A stretch of DNA of 64,000 nucleotides from an uncultured Rubripirellula sp. (GTDB lineage Bacteria; Planctomycetota; Planctomycetia; Pirellulales; Pirellulaceae), in assembly GCA_938075415.1 (NCBI GenBank), contig CALJHC010000003.1:310001-374000 (forward strand), written 5' to 3'. Shown piece after piece: positions 10,225 to 20,323 of this stretch (positions are counted from its first letter, which is position 1; the number at the start of each line of letters is the position of its first letter). The notes under the pieces are model-generated. The model searched no databases, was not told the DNA's origin, and was given only the letters and a program-made list of their open reading frames with translations. The position numbers and the translations under genes are program-made.

Positions 10225-10957
10225 AATCGCTCCATCGGATCTTGGGTGACGTAAGAAGAATAGAAATTAACCACTCCCCGTCAAAGTGGGGTCGTCCTCT
10301 CACTTGAAAACATTGCAGGAAGCAAGAGGCTCGATCTGACACTTTTCGAAGTCGATCGGTATTTTGGTAGTCGCGGTTTCACGAAGCCATTGAATATCCC
10401 CCTAGATGGTGAGAGTGGGGCCAAATTCTCTACCGCCTAATTCTCAATCTCAGCCGCTTCATAGACCAATAGACGACGGACTCATCGACACCAACGGTGC
10501 CACAACCGCACAAATGACGTCACTTAGACGGTTGAGCAAGGTATGGGTCGCTTGCTTCAGGTGCCTCTAGCTTGCGTATCGCGAACCACCCTCTTTTCCT
10601 CAGGATGCTAGGCGATCATCATTTTGTTGTCTTTCAAAAACCTGTTTCACACGAAGATCGACCCGAGATTTGCCGGAAGCAAGAACAGACGCGATGGATT
10701 GGTTATCAAATACGAAAAATTCAGCCGCAAACTCAGCTTCCCTTTTTTTTTCCAAATAACTACCCTCCGACAGGTCGTCAGAATCGCCTCGACTCGTCAG
10801 AATCGGGTCTTTGAGGTTCAGTCCACCCGTTGCCTAGACGATACATTAGAACGCGAACCGCTCGTTTCAGAACGGGTAGGCCAACGAACGATCGCGGGGT
10901 AACGGTTAAGTTGCCGAACAATAAATCAGAGTCGAACTGCTAAGAAAGGTTGAGAAC
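10225..10957. other. Intergenic, 0.73 kb
   Basis: Divergent region between the methyltransferase and ferredoxin genes. It contains a 12-bp direct repeat TCGTCAGAATCG (10775-10786 and 10794-10805, period 19 bp) and a poly-T run near 10742-10751. I recognise no gene, riboswitch or tRNA. Confidence 0.4.
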
Positions 10958-11242
10958 ATGACTCACGTCGTCACCGAGCCATGCTCAGGATGCAAATACA
11001 CCGATTGTGTTGTTGTCTGTCCCGTGGAATGTTTCTACGAAGGCGACCAGATGCTGTACATCCATCCTGAAGAGTGCATCGATTGCGAGGCATGCGTACC
11101 GGAATGCCCAGTTGAAGCAATTTTCCACGAGGACAATGTCCCTGAAGAATGGAAAAGCTACACCGAGCTCAATGCAACAAAATCTGACTCGGGTGAATGT
11201 GAAGTTCTCACCGAAAAGAAAGAACCGCTCGCGGACGAATAG
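10958..11242 (+). CDS. fdxA: 7Fe-8S ferredoxin (FdxA type)
   Basis: A 94-residue cytoplasmic electron carrier closely matching the Azotobacter FdI/FdxA pattern. Cys9, Cys17 and Cys50 fit a [3Fe-4S] cluster, and Cys21, Cys40, Cys43 and Cys46 fit a [4Fe-4S] cluster. The extra Cys12 and Cys25 sit where FdI has its non-ligand cysteines. Signature stretches are [25 protein letters not shown] and PVEAIF. The C-terminus is about a dozen residues shorter than in typical FdxA (about 106). ATG start with AAAGG upstream. Partner enzymes are not adjacent, so the pathway it serves is unknown. Confidence 0.95.
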   Translation: MTHVVTEPCSGCKYTDCVVVCPVECFYEGDQMLYIHPEECIDCEACVPECPVEAIFHEDNVPEEWKSYTELNATKSDSGECEVLTEKKEPLADE

Positions 11243-11656
11243 TCGTTCATCTCGCTCCGCGGACAGATTCGTGGAGAATCCGTGCAACGCCTCACTTGGT
11301 CCTGATAGACCGAGTGAAGCTTTCCGTCGCTACCGAATTGTTTGGATTGAATTCGCAGCATTGGTTGGGTGATCGCGTCTAGCCTTGAATCTCATCTTCA
11401 AAACGCTGACGATTATGTCGCTTCCACAGGCGCTAGCAGGCAAAGCCTCAGCATCTCCACTCGATCGCAAGCTGTCTCAAGCTTGTACTCTGCGAGTGTA
11501 AGAACCGCGTCGTTCACAGCCAATCGTGCTTTGCTGAACTAGACGGCCCTGGCAACGACCATCTTCGTTGAATTTCGGTCTGTACGAACAAACATCCAGA
11601 AACTGAGTCTGAAGTTCATCATTGAGCCTTTGATCGAATCATTCAGCTTTGATCTT
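11243..11656. other. Intergenic, 0.41 kb
   Basis: Region between the convergent fdxA and HNH genes. It contains the possible fdxA terminator hairpin at 11292-11317, and nothing else I can name. Confidence 0.4.
11292..11317 (+). terminator. Possible fdxA hairpin
   Basis: Arms TCACTTGGTC and GACCGAGTGA form a 10-bp stem with one G-T pair around a 6-nt loop, 50 bp after the fdxA stop. Only a short T run follows (AGCTTTCC), so intrinsic termination is uncertain. Confidence 0.35.
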
Positions 11657-12262
11657 TCAACTTTCTGCTGGCAGAAACGTCTTCCAGCAAGCATAACGAG
11701 GGTCATCGACGGCCTGTGAAATAATCGGGTTGATCCTAGGCTTGGAGGGCCGCGTCAACAATTTCATCCGTGCTTCCTTGGGTGTCCGACCGCCCTTGCG
11801 ACTATTGCAACGAATACAGCAGCAAACGATATTTTCCCAAGAAGTCTTGCCGCCATGCGAACGTGGCACAACATGGTCCATGCTCAGCTGATTTGTGGGC
11901 GCTTCACGGCCACAATACTGACACTTGTTTTCATCTCTAGCGAAAAGGTTTTTGCGATTGAATCTCATCGTTTGCAAAGGCATCTTCTCAAACCTTGTCA
12001 ACCGAAGGATTCTAGGAACCCGCAACTCAAATCGAACCGTCTGTAAATACTCCTCGCCGGGTTGCTTCTCCATCGCTGTAAACTGACTCAGTTCACACCA
12101 CGTATCAAAATCGTAACTCTGAAACTGGCCCGCATCGAGATCAATGACTTCGGCACAGTCGCGATAGAGCAAGGTAAATGCACGACGCACATCAATCACG
12201 CGAACCGCCATGTAGAAACGGTTCAAAACCAATACATTTGTTTCTAGAATATTGTCCGACAT
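11657..12262 (-). CDS. HNH endonuclease family protein
   Basis: A 201-residue protein with a C-terminal HNH nuclease domain. The zinc knuckle cysteines are CQYC and CIRC, and the betabeta-alpha active site reads SMDHVVPRSHGGKTSWENIV, with the His and Asn of the motif present. The N-terminal 90 residues (ETNVLVLNRFY, AFTLLYRDCAEVID) match the conserved N-terminal part of the widespread stand-alone bacterial HNH proteins found in many planctomycetes and cyanobacteria. I choose ATG 12262 over GTG 12265 because AAGG lies 5 bp upstream of it. No methylase or phage gene is nearby, so restriction or homing activity is not indicated, and the cellular role is unknown. Confidence 0.88.
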   Translation of the reverse strand: MSDNILETNVLVLNRFYMAVRVIDVRRAFTLLYRDCAEVIDLDAGQFQSYDFDTWCELSQFTAMEKQPGEEYLQTVRFELRVPRILRLTRFEKMPLQTMRFNRKNLFARDENKCQYCGREAPTNQLSMDHVVPRSHGGKTSWENIVCCCIRCNSRKGGRTPKEARMKLLTRPSKPRINPIISQAVDDPRYACWKTFLPAES

Positions 12263-12785
12263 CACGACCTTTTCCGAGGTTTTGGATCGTTTTGTGTTAA
12301 TTAGCGAGGACCCATCGAGGGGTCACACCGAAGTGTTCTCTGATCTTGCCTCGACGATTCTAACGGATGCACTCAGCGAAATGTCGACGATGACCTCAAT
12401 CCGTCAGCCTGATGGCCAATGCAACGAAACAAGCGATCGACCCAGTGATCGACCCAGTGATTTCAAGAATCACTTCCAACACCCCGACTAACGATCCGCG
12501 GGACGTCAGTCCACAATATTGACTAACCTATCCTGAACAGAAGCCAACAACGAACAACTCACAATGAAAAGTCGATGACTAACTGAGAACCTATTCATAA
12601 AAAAATGGTCCGGCAAAATATGAGAAGAAACGAATAGGACCAACCACTGACAATGCCTTACCTTCCGTTCAGCCCATGACACCCAGTTCACCTTCGGTTC
12701 CCGCAAGATCGACCGCTAGACGACCCGATGATTAACCGACCCTGCACGTTTTCAAGTGCCCAAACCCACCCCGCGACGAGAGCAC
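12263..12785. other. Intergenic, 0.52 kb
   Basis: Divergent region between the HNH and DUF456 genes. A plus-strand frame at 12252-12491 is open only because of a small tandem repeat and has no homology I recognise. Confidence 0.4.
12435..12458. repeat. Tandem duplication, 2 x 12 bp
   Basis: Two perfect adjacent copies of GATCGACCCAGT, followed by GAT. The duplication lies between genes. Confidence 0.85.
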
Positions 12786-13403
12786 ATGAACATGCCTATC
12801 GATGAGATGCTCAACTGGGCCGAATTAATGACAGGGAATATTGCGATTCTTCCATCGGCCGAATCGATGGGAACATTACTCATTGCACTCACAATGCTGC
12901 TCCTTTGCGCCGTTTCATGGATGGGTAACCTCGTCGCACTACCCGGCAATTGGGGTATGGTTCTAATCCTGGGCATCTATGCTTGGATTGCCCCCGACGA
13001 CCAACGCATGGGCTTTGGACCAGCTGTCGTGTTGACCGCCTTGGTTTTTGCGTTACTGGGCGAGCTTTTTGAATTTGCCGCCAGTGCGCTTGGCGCAAAA
13101 CGGGCAGGGGCAAGCCGAAAATCTACTCTGTTCGCGCTGATTGGCTCTTTCGCCGGTGCGATTATCGGAGCGATCGTGGGTATCCCGATTCCAATTTTTG
13201 GCCCAATTATCGCGGCAATACTATTCGCCGGGCTCGGTGCAATGGCGGGGGCAATCTACGGCGAGCGATCCAACGGTCGAGAGTGGAAAGAATCTTGGTC
13301 AATTGGTCATGCTGCTTTTTGGGGAAGAACCCTCGGCACGTTTGGGAAAATTTCTGCCGGCATCGCGATTCTTGTCCTCGCCATCTTGGGCGTGGTCTTC
13401 TGA
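12786..13403 (+). CDS. DUF456 family membrane protein
   Basis: A protein of about 205 residues with the DUF456 pattern of hydrophobic segments: two helices around LLIALTMLLLCAV and LPGNWGMVLILG, then a paired Gly/Ala-rich region with GAIIGAIVGIPIPIFGPI and AILFAGLGAMAGAIYGE. These glycine-zipper-like helices are typical of the family, which is widespread and of unknown function. The frame is open from GTG 12756. I use ATG 12786, with ATG 12792 also possible. It sits between unrelated genes and looks monocistronic. Confidence 0.8.
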   Translation: MNMPIDEMLNWAELMTGNIAILPSAESMGTLLIALTMLLLCAVSWMGNLVALPGNWGMVLILGIYAWIAPDDQRMGFGPAVVLTALVFALLGELFEFAASALGAKRAGASRKSTLFALIGSFAGAIIGAIVGIPIPIFGPIIAAILFAGLGAMAGAIYGERSNGREWKESWSIGHAAFWGRTLGTFGKISAGIAILVLAILGVVF

Positions 13404-13918
13404 GATCCTCTTCTCTTAGCTAGGCAACCAATGTCGTGCTTAGAGAGGCCGGAGCGAAGGAGTTCACCTACTCAGGAGTTCAGGATCAACGCGTGCCAAG
13501 ACCTCGTCACGGATCCTCAATCATCGGATCGCGACGCGAAAAACCGAGACTCAATCTGAAAAATCTGTTCTCCATCGGTTTGAGTCAAACCAGCCAGAGA
13601 TTGATCCAATTCGCCAAAGCCCAAATTGCGTCCTGACTATCGACCTTTCAAGCACACTGCTGGATTCCCTGACGCTGCAATCCACCTGCAACCGCTTTAA
13701 AGCGTTTCAATCAAGCCACGCCTTCTGCACCGGAATGAACAAAATCTCTAGCGGTAATCCTTCGCAGGCTGTGATCCCTTGGCAACGGCATTTGATATCA
13801 AATAGTCTTCCGTTGACTCAAACATCACAATTCCCCTACTTTCCCTTGTGCTGGAAGGCTGCGGAAATTTGCCGCGTTTAGATCAGTTTACCCACCGAAT
13901 CGAAGATCTGAGTTAGAA
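13404..13918. other. Intergenic, 0.5 kb
   Basis: Region between DUF456 and the following membrane protein. It includes a 10-bp palindrome TTGATATCAA (13792-13801). I see no terminator with a T run and no gene. Confidence 0.35.
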
Positions 13919-15499
13919 ATGACTGGCGTAAGACGCGTCAACGATCGACGTCGGAGGGTACTCTTCACCTCTGCAAACCGACCAGCATCACCTGTAATGG
14001 GTGCATCAAACGGTGTGAAGCAGGACCTACGATCTGCACGAAGACCTCAGGAAGCATATGGATCGCGTGTGAAACGCAGACTTCGAGCACGTTGGTATTC
14101 GCTTGTGCCTGTCAGGCGCAGCTCTTTGCTACTAGTAACAGCGTGCTCGCTCTTGTTCACGCTCATCGCTTGTATCGGGCATTACTACGCAGCTACCTCT
14201 ACTTTCCTGCTGCAGCATCCTGAAATTGCACAACCACTCAAACTCGACCAACGCGATAGCTTTGGACGGTTGCTCATTCTTTGCTTTCTTGTCTCAAACG
14301 CCGCCATGGCCTTGATGATCTATCAGCTGAGACGATACCGAAATGATGATTTCCCCGGTCATTATCGCCTCTGGCGGATTGTCTTGGTGTCACTCGCCCT
14401 CGCCTCGATCAACACAGTGGTGGAGTTGTACGATTGGAGTGGCTCGATCATTGATGCATTAATAGGTCGTCGTGTCTTTTTCGCAGGCAACGATTGGGTT
14501 CGACTAATCCTGACAGTCGGTGGCACAACCATCGCAGCAAAACTGATACTAGAAATGCGAAAACTGATACCAGCCGCAGTATTAGTTGGTGCTGCAACCA
14601 TCCTATTTTTAGTGCCGCAAGCAGCAAAATGGCAACTGATTGAAATCAACTCAACGAATGTCTGGATGCTCGTCACCTGCGCCTCACTGATTGGGGCAAA
14701 CGCTCTCTTTATCGGCTTCGTTACTAACCTACGATCCATCTATCAAGATGTTCGACAAATCGATGAGGGATCCGCCGCTCTCAAACGTCTCCAACGAGCA
14801 AACCAGCAACGGCAGATAAAAAATGACTCCGAGCTAGAAGAAGAAACCGAACAGGAAGGTCATCAAAAACCAGCCGCGAAAACTGCTGCAATTTCCGAAC
14901 CGGAACCCAAGCCTGAACATTCCGAGAATCATCCACGTCGAGAAAAACGTTTTCTCCAAATCTTCCGTTCGATACTGCTTGGAAAAAACGCTTCAGGCAG
15001 TTCAAAGCCGAGTCAACAGACCGTTGAGCCAGGAACACCTCAAGCCACTGCCAAAAAGGCCTCACCAGGAATCATTCGTCGCTTTTTCACACGCATGCCG
15101 AGCACCAACAGCGGAATGCAGAAACCACCAAACGCATCCGAGCAAAAGCGATCCAGACTCTCGTGGACAAAAAAATCTTCTGATGAATCGGGCACATCGG
15201 ATGGCCGTGAAGCTGAACCACCCGTTCAAACCAAGCATCAGAGGCAACAGAAACGTGCGAGAAAACCTGACTCGCACACCAAACAGACTGGTCAAGACAA
15301 ACAAACAGTCATTCAAAACAACAAGTCAGCCATTGATTCACAAATTACAAAAAAGAATCAATCAAACGTAACTTCTGATGACCCGTCGAACAGTGACAGC
15401 GATGTTGCGGCAAGCGAAGACACTGACTGGTCCTCCCTCAGCAAATCAGAGCGTCGACGGCTTCGGAAACAGATGAAACGACAGCGACGTGCCGCCTAA
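13919..15499 (+). CDS. Multi-pass membrane protein with long charged tail
   Basis: A 526-residue protein I cannot assign to a named family. Residues 1-65 are Arg-rich. About six hydrophobic segments follow between about 68 and 280 (for example SSLLLVTACSLLFTLIACIG, LILCFLVSNAAMALMIYQL, LIPAAVLVGAATILFLVP). From about 280 to the end the chain is polar, rich in Lys, Arg, Gln, Ser and Pro, without predicted domain structure. It finishes in a strongly basic peptide (LSKSERRRLRKQMKRQRRAA). Positive charge flanking the membrane region suggests that the N-terminus and the tail are cytoplasmic. The tail could bind RNA, DNA or acidic protein, but this is inference. ATG start, and no strong ribosome-binding site. 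Confidence 0.75.
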   Translation: MTGVRRVNDRRRRVLFTSANRPASPVMGASNGVKQDLRSARRPQEAYGSRVKRRLRARWYSLVPVRRSSLLLVTACSLLFTLIACIGHYYAATSTFLLQHPEIAQPLKLDQRDSFGRLLILCFLVSNAAMALMIYQLRRYRNDDFPGHYRLWRIVLVSLALASINTVVELYDWSGSIIDALIGRRVFFAGNDWVRLILTVGGTTIAAKLILEMRKLIPAAVLVGAATILFLVPQAAKWQLIEINSTNVWMLVTCASLIGANALFIGFVTNLRSIYQDVRQIDEGSAALKRLQRANQQRQIKNDSELEEETEQEGHQKPAAKTAAISEPEPKPEHSENHPRREKRFLQIFRSILLGKNASGSSKPSQQTVEPGTPQATAKKASPGIIRRFFTRMPSTNSGMQKPPNASEQKRSRLSWTKKSSDESGTSDGREAEPPVQTKHQRQQKRARKPDSHTKQTGQDKQTVIQNNKSAIDSQITKKNQSNVTSDDPSNSDSDVAASEDTDWSSLSKSERRRLRKQMKRQRRAA

Positions 15500-15597
15500 G
15501 TCTCGGCACGCACAACTTGTCCAATTTGATCACTCCGTCCCATGAGTCTCTCCAAAACAAGATGGGTCTTGGGAAATCCCGGCATTGCTTGCGTCAA

Positions 15598-17739
15598 TCA
15601 ATGACGCTTAGGACGAGGCACCTTTCCTTGTCCCTGTTTTGCCCGCATTCCTTTCCGACCCTTCTTTCTCCGACCTGACTGGCCAGTGGATGAAGATTCG
15701 AATTCAATCTCACTCAACGGCTTACCAAGATTATCTCGAAGTTGAAGAACTCGATCTCGCAAAGAAGCAGCTTTTTCAAATTCGAGAGCTTCCGCTGCGG
15801 CGAGCATCTCTCGCTCAACCGCATCAACATAGTCCACGGTGATGCGTTGACCTTCGGAGGATTCCTGAGCAGCTGCAGCAGCCTGACGTCGCTTTGCGGC
15901 ATCCATTTCAATCCCCGATCGAACGGACTTGCGAATCGTTTCAGGAGTGATACCGTGCTCCTGGTTATACCTGTGCTGGATTGCTCTCCGACGCTCTGTC
16001 TCATCAATTGCCAACCGCATCGACTCCGTCACTTTATCGGCATAAAGAATCACTTTTGAATTCGCATTTCGGGCGGCTCGACCAATCGTCTGAATCAAGC
16101 TGGTCTCACTTCTCAAGAAACCCTCTTTGTCAGCATCGAGGATCGCGACAAGCGATACCTCCGGCAAATCAAGACCCTCACGTAATAGATTGACTCCAAC
16201 GAGACAATCAAAGCAACCATTCCGAAGATCCTTTAGTAAATCAACCCGCTCAAACGCGTCCAGCTCGCTGTGCAACCAACGGCAGCGAACATTCTGCTCC
16301 TGAAAGAAGGTTGCGAGATCCTCTGCCAGACGCTTCGTTAACGCAGTAACAAGTACGCGTTCATCTCGCTCTGCTCGATCTCGTATCTGGTCAAGCAGAT
16401 GCTTAACTTGGCCTCGGGCTGAGAGCACTTCAATTTCCGGATCCAATAAACCGGTGGGACGGATGATCTGCTCCACCACTTCACCGCGAGTCCGCTGAAG
16501 TTCGTAGTCAGCGGGCGTTGCGCTAACAAAGCAAATTTGCTTTGTCCGATTTTCCCACTCTTCAAACTTCAACGGTCGGTTATCCAAAGCACTGGGCAAT
16601 CGAAAACCATGACCCACAAGCGTTTCCTTGCGACTCTTATCCCCCGCATACATCGCCCTGACCTGAGGTATGGTCACATGAGACTCATCGACGAACGTGA
16701 CAAAATCATCAGGAAAAAAATCATAAAGAGTGTCCGGGGTCGCGCCGGGCTGCTTTCCCGATAGTGGTCGACTATAGTTTTCAATTCCGGGACAATGCCC
16801 AACCTCTGCGAGCATCTCGAGGTCAAACCGCGTTCTTGCGGAGAGTCGTTGCGCCTCAAGCAACTTGCCACGCGATTGAAAAAGCTCCACTTGCTCGGAC
16901 AACTCCTGCCGAATCACTTTCAAGGCTTGTTGAATACGATCTTCCGGCATTACAAAATGTCGAGCCGGATAGATGTAGACATGATCAAGAGTTCGAATCG
17001 TTTCACCCGAAACGGGCTTGATGATTGAAATCTGTTCAATTTCATCGCCCCACATCTCAATACGATAAGCGAACTCTTCGTAACTTGGCCACAATTCGAT
17101 CGAATCCCCACGCACTCGAAACTTGCCTCGTTCAAACGCCACATCGTTACGCTCGTAAAGAACATCAACAAACTTCATCAAGAGATGATCACGACGTGTT
17201 TTCTCACCACGATGCAACGGAACAATCAGTTCCTTGTAATCCTTAGGAGAACCTAGCCCATAGATACTGCTCACCGAAGCAACTATCACAACATCTCGAC
17301 GGCTGACAAGTGAGCTTGTCGTCGCAAGTCGCAGGCGATCAATCTCCTCGTTGATGGATGCGTCCTTCTCGATATAAACATCTCGCTGGGGAATATAAGC
17401 CTCTGGCTGATAATAGTCGTAATAACTGACAAAATAATGCACCGCATTCTCGGGAAAGAATTCCTTGAACTCTCCATAGAGCTGTGCCGCCAGCGTCTTG
17501 TTATGGCTGAGAATTAGCGCAGGTCGCCTCAGGTTCGCAATCACATTCGCCATGGTGTACGTCTTCCCCGTACCCGTCGCACCCAATAAAACCTGGGTGG
17601 AACGACCATCCTGAAAACCTCGCGTCAAAGCCTCGATCGCCTGTGGCTGATCGCCGGCAGGAGAAAATGGCTGCTGAAGGTGAAAGGTTGCGGGAGGCGG
17701 GGATTCTGACGGGCTGTCACCCGCAAGAGAGCGTGACAT
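15598..17739 (-). CDS. uvrB: UvrB, excinuclease ABC subunit B
   Basis: A 713-residue nucleotide excision repair protein that, with UvrA, verifies damage and recruits UvrC. Visible motifs include Walker A GATGTGKT, the beta-hairpin region YYDYYQPEAYIPQRD, motif II DESHVT, motif VI QTIGRAARN, and the C-terminal UVR domain that contacts UvrC (EREMLAAAEALEFEKAASLRDRV). The last roughly 30 residues are an added basic Lys/Arg/Gly tail. ATG 17739 is chosen because it is the first Met and gives a normal UvrB N-terminus. The open frame extends to a TTG at 17820, which I do not think is used. It is not adjacent to uvrA or uvrC and is convergent with the upstream-mapping membrane protein gene. Confidence 0.98.
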   Translation of the reverse strand: MSRSLAGDSPSESPPPATFHLQQPFSPAGDQPQAIEALTRGFQDGRSTQVLLGATGTGKTYTMANVIANLRRPALILSHNKTLAAQLYGEFKEFFPENAVHYFVSYYDYYQPEAYIPQRDVYIEKDASINEEIDRLRLATTSSLVSRRDVVIVASVSSIYGLGSPKDYKELIVPLHRGEKTRRDHLLMKFVDVLYERNDVAFERGKFRVRGDSIELWPSYEEFAYRIEMWGDEIEQISIIKPVSGETIRTLDHVYIYPARHFVMPEDRIQQALKVIRQELSEQVELFQSRGKLLEAQRLSARTRFDLEMLAEVGHCPGIENYSRPLSGKQPGATPDTLYDFFPDDFVTFVDESHVTIPQVRAMYAGDKSRKETLVGHGFRLPSALDNRPLKFEEWENRTKQICFVSATPADYELQRTRGEVVEQIIRPTGLLDPEIEVLSARGQVKHLLDQIRDRAERDERVLVTALTKRLAEDLATFFQEQNVRCRWLHSELDAFERVDLLKDLRNGCFDCLVGVNLLREGLDLPEVSLVAILDADKEGFLRSETSLIQTIGRAARNANSKVILYADKVTESMRLAIDETERRRAIQHRYNQEHGITPETIRKSVRSGIEMDAAKRRQAAAAAQESSEGQRITVDYVDAVEREMLAAAEALEFEKAASLRDRVLQLRDNLGKPLSEIEFESSSTGQSGRRKKGRKGMRAKQGQGKVPRPKRH

Positions 17740-17974
17740 GAAAATGATTCGCTGCGAGAGGGAAACAACAAAAGAAGAACGCGAAGCGAGAAAGGGCGAC
17801 TCGATTTGCAGCGACTGCAAGTTGATAAAGAATCAATTCGAGCTGGACACATGCTACGCCAATTAGCCGGCAATCGCGAGAAGTCGCCACAACATTATCC
17901 AACCGTTTCCCGAAACTATGAGATTATTTTCTCCTGCCGAATCCTCGCCCTGATCAACCCGTCAGTCAAATGCG

Positions 17975-18406
17975 CTAAGGAATCTGCCGTCGTCGGATAC
18001 AATGCCCTCGCGGTAAGGCCGTCACAGCGAGAGAGCGAAGACCATCAATCGTCTTGGGTCCAATCCCCTGAACCGAGTGAAGTGACGCGAGAGTCGAAAA
18101 ATCCCCATGAGTGGATCGGTACGCGATAATCCGCTCCGCCAGAACGGGACCGATGCGAGGCAAAAGCATCAACTCCATTTTGCTAGCTCCATTCAAATCA
18201 ATATCCACCAACCCCCGACCCTGTTCCTGTCGCTTCTGAAGAACGCTGATCAACTTGGCCCTGTCAGAATTCCCCGGACCCTTCGCTCTCATCGCCATGA
18301 ATTCCCAACAGTGCATAGCGAGCAGCAGCATCACGAATCTGGCATACCATCGATGCACTCGCGAAAATCTACTGGAAAGATCGTTGGTTGACGGTACGTC
18401 AGTCAT
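17975..18406 (-). CDS. ComEA-like helix-hairpin-helix protein
   Basis: A 143-residue protein with an N-terminal hydrophobic helix (about residues 20-40) and two helix-hairpin-helix motifs at about 70-130: LMLLPRIGPVLAERIIAYR and LHSVQGIGPKTIDGLRSL. This is the ComEA DNA-binding arrangement, in which the single membrane helix anchors a periplasmic DNA-binding domain used in DNA uptake. ATG with an AGGG site upstream. No comEC or pilus gene is nearby, so competence is a family-based suggestion. The short HhH domain alone could serve another DNA-binding role. Confidence 0.82.
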   Translation of the reverse strand: MTDVPSTNDLSSRFSRVHRWYARFVMLLLAMHCWEFMAMRAKGPGNSDRAKLISVLQKRQEQGRGLVDIDLNGASKMELMLLPRIGPVLAERIIAYRSTHGDFSTLASLHSVQGIGPKTIDGLRSLAVTALPRGHCIRRRQIP

Positions 18407-18665
18407 GCTGAACCCTGGCTGATGGCAGACTTGAAACTTCAGACGAATCCCAGTAACAAGGAAATAAGCTTGGATTCAAAATTGTCAAGCGTGACTCGCT
18501 ATCAGGATCGAATACATTGATGGATTACAAAATGCCGACGCTCCATGAAAGCGAACCACGCGTCGACAAACCGGATTGTTCGCATTGCTCTGTGCCTTAG
18601 AATCATCTCGCTCGTCAGCATCCTAGCATTCGCATCACCGTGCACTCCCTCGACCAACACCGTTC

Positions 18666-19643
18666 ATGAATCAATCCTCAGAAAGCAGCAACTCGAAAGA
18701 TCAACCCCTGTCTACTGGGAAAACAGAATATCGTTCGGTCATCGCTGATGAACATCTTGAGCATGCAACGCGCTCTTTGACGCGTCATGCAATCCAAGAA
18801 GATCTCCGCGAATCAGTTGATTGGACCACCGTCTGCCTGATCGACGCAGACCAGCAAGGTGTCTGTCATGTGGTCCCTCGTGAACAGGGAATCAGCGCCG
18901 GAATTGAACTCGTCGATTGGATCCTTGACGAACTCGATGCTGACCTCACCGCTGACTGCACCATTCAGGATGGCGAGAGATTTCAGCCTGGAACGCCAAT
19001 TATCAAGTTGGCCGGAAATGTTCGTGACCTATTAACCATAGAACGAACCTTACTCAATCTGATCTCACGATTGTGTGGCATCGCTACCCTGACTCAACGG
19101 TACGTCGAAGAAATTTCTGGTACCAACACTCGCCTTTATGACACACGCAAGACCACTCCCGGTTGGCGACTCCTCGAGAAATATGCAGTGCGATGCGGCG
19201 GTGCTCATAACCATCGGACCGGTCTTTTCGATGGGTTCCTCATTAAAGACAATCACCTTGCCTTGTCCGGATTAGCCAACCAGCCTCTTTCGGTAGCAGA
19301 AGCAACAAAAAAGGCGATCCAGTGGCGAGACACAATTGTCAATTCGATGCAAACGCCCAACATGGTGGAGGTAGAGGTCGACACGCTGGACCAACTGAAA
19401 GAAGTTCTCCCGCAACTCCCAAATATTATCCTGCTGGATAACTTCTCGCTCGAGAAGATGACCCGAGCAGTTCAGTTGCGCGATCAACTTGCAACGGAAG
19501 TTGAATTGGAAGCTTCAGGTAACGTTCGCATCGATACCATTCGCTCCATCGCCAACACCGGGGTGGATCGCATTAGCAGTGGGGCATTAACACACCAAGC
19601 AACCTCCCTCGACTTGGGACTCGACTGGCCCGACGGAGAATGA
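18666..19643 (+). CDS. nadC: Nicotinate-nucleotide pyrophosphorylase
   Basis: A 325-residue quinolinate phosphoribosyltransferase, which converts quinolinate and PRPP to nicotinate mononucleotide in de novo NAD synthesis. Diagnostic segments: TRKTTPGWRLLEKYAVRCGG, HRTGLFDGFLIKDNH, EVEVDTLDQLKEVL, ILLDNFS, and the C-terminal ASGNVRIDTIRSIANTGVDRISSGALTH. The N-terminal roughly 25 residues are a polar extension before the catalytic fold (usual length about 280-300). It is followed 17 bp later by the convergent metallopeptidase gene. nadA and nadB are not in the window. Confidence 0.96.
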   Translation: MNQSSESSNSKDQPLSTGKTEYRSVIADEHLEHATRSLTRHAIQEDLRESVDWTTVCLIDADQQGVCHVVPREQGISAGIELVDWILDELDADLTADCTIQDGERFQPGTPIIKLAGNVRDLLTIERTLLNLISRLCGIATLTQRYVEEISGTNTRLYDTRKTTPGWRLLEKYAVRCGGAHNHRTGLFDGFLIKDNHLALSGLANQPLSVAEATKKAIQWRDTIVNSMQTPNMVEVEVDTLDQLKEVLPQLPNIILLDNFSLEKMTRAVQLRDQLATEVELEASGNVRIDTIRSIANTGVDRISSGALTHQATSLDLGLDWPDGE

Positions 19644-19660
19644 TTGATCCGGCCCAAGAA

Positions 19661-20323
19661 TCAATCGTCGCCCGACATTGCTGTCAGGTAATAGGCAAGA
19701 GTCATGACTGACTGCAGCGTCCCCGCGACGTAGGTCAAAGCTGCGGCATTGAGCACTTTGGCTACATAATGCTCTTCGTTGGCTGAAATCATTCCATGTG
19801 CGACCAACTCTTGGCGTGCCCTGCGGCTGGCGTCAAATTCAACAGGAAGGTTTATTACCTGAAAAACCACAACGGCCGAGAAAAGAATGACACCAAGCAT
19901 CAACAATCCCGTCATTCCCATGACCAGCCCAATGCACATCAGGATCCCACCTGCGGATGAACCAAACTGAGCAGAGGGCACCGCGAGATTTCTCAAGACT
20001 AAAGGAGCGTAGGATTGAGCATCTTGAAATGCATGACCCGCCTCATGGCAGGCGACACCAACCGAAGCCATTGAACGTCCACGGTAAACTTGTGAACTCA
20101 ATCGCAAGACTTTTCCACGCGGGTCATAGTGATCAGAGAGATGACCCGGGATTTCTTCGATCGTGACACCTGACAAACCAGCTCGGTCCAACATCTGCCG
20201 AGCAGCCTGAGCACCGGAAAGCCCTGTCGGAACTTCACTCATCTGAGAAAACGCGGATTTCACGCGCCACTGGGCATAAAGGCCCAGTAAAAATGGGGGC
20301 AAAACAAACCATAAGAAAGCCAT
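19661..20323 (-). CDS. YugP-type membrane zinc metallopeptidase
   Basis: A 220-residue member of the neutral zinc metallopeptidase family represented by Bacillus YugP. An N-terminal membrane helix (FLWFVLPPFLLGLYAQW) precedes the catalytic motif CHEAGHAFQD, in which HEAGH supplies the two His ligands and the catalytic Glu. Two further helices (about 125-165) and the family motif NLPVEFDASRRA, which probably holds the third ligand, follow. ATG with GAGG 7 bp upstream. Its substrate is unknown. The length is normal for the family. Confidence 0.88.
   Translation of the reverse strand: MAFLWFVLPPFLLGLYAQWRVKSAFSQMSEVPTGLSGAQAARQMLDRAGLSGVTIEEIPGHLSDHYDPRGKVLRLSSQVYRGRSMASVGVACHEAGHAFQDAQSYAPLVLRNLAVPSAQFGSSAGGILMCIGLVMGMTGLLMLGVILFSAVVVFQVINLPVEFDASRRARQELVAHGMISANEEHYVAKVLNAAALTYVAGTLQSVMTLAYYLTAMSGDD

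Noticed and set aside
11657..12262. HNH protein as a homing endonuclease or restriction enzyme
   Set aside because: No intron, methylase or defence genes adjoin it, and this stand-alone type is common in the phylum.
12252..12491. 79-residue plus frame overlapping the HNH start
   Set aside because: It is antisense to the well-supported HNH start and is extended by a 12-bp duplication.
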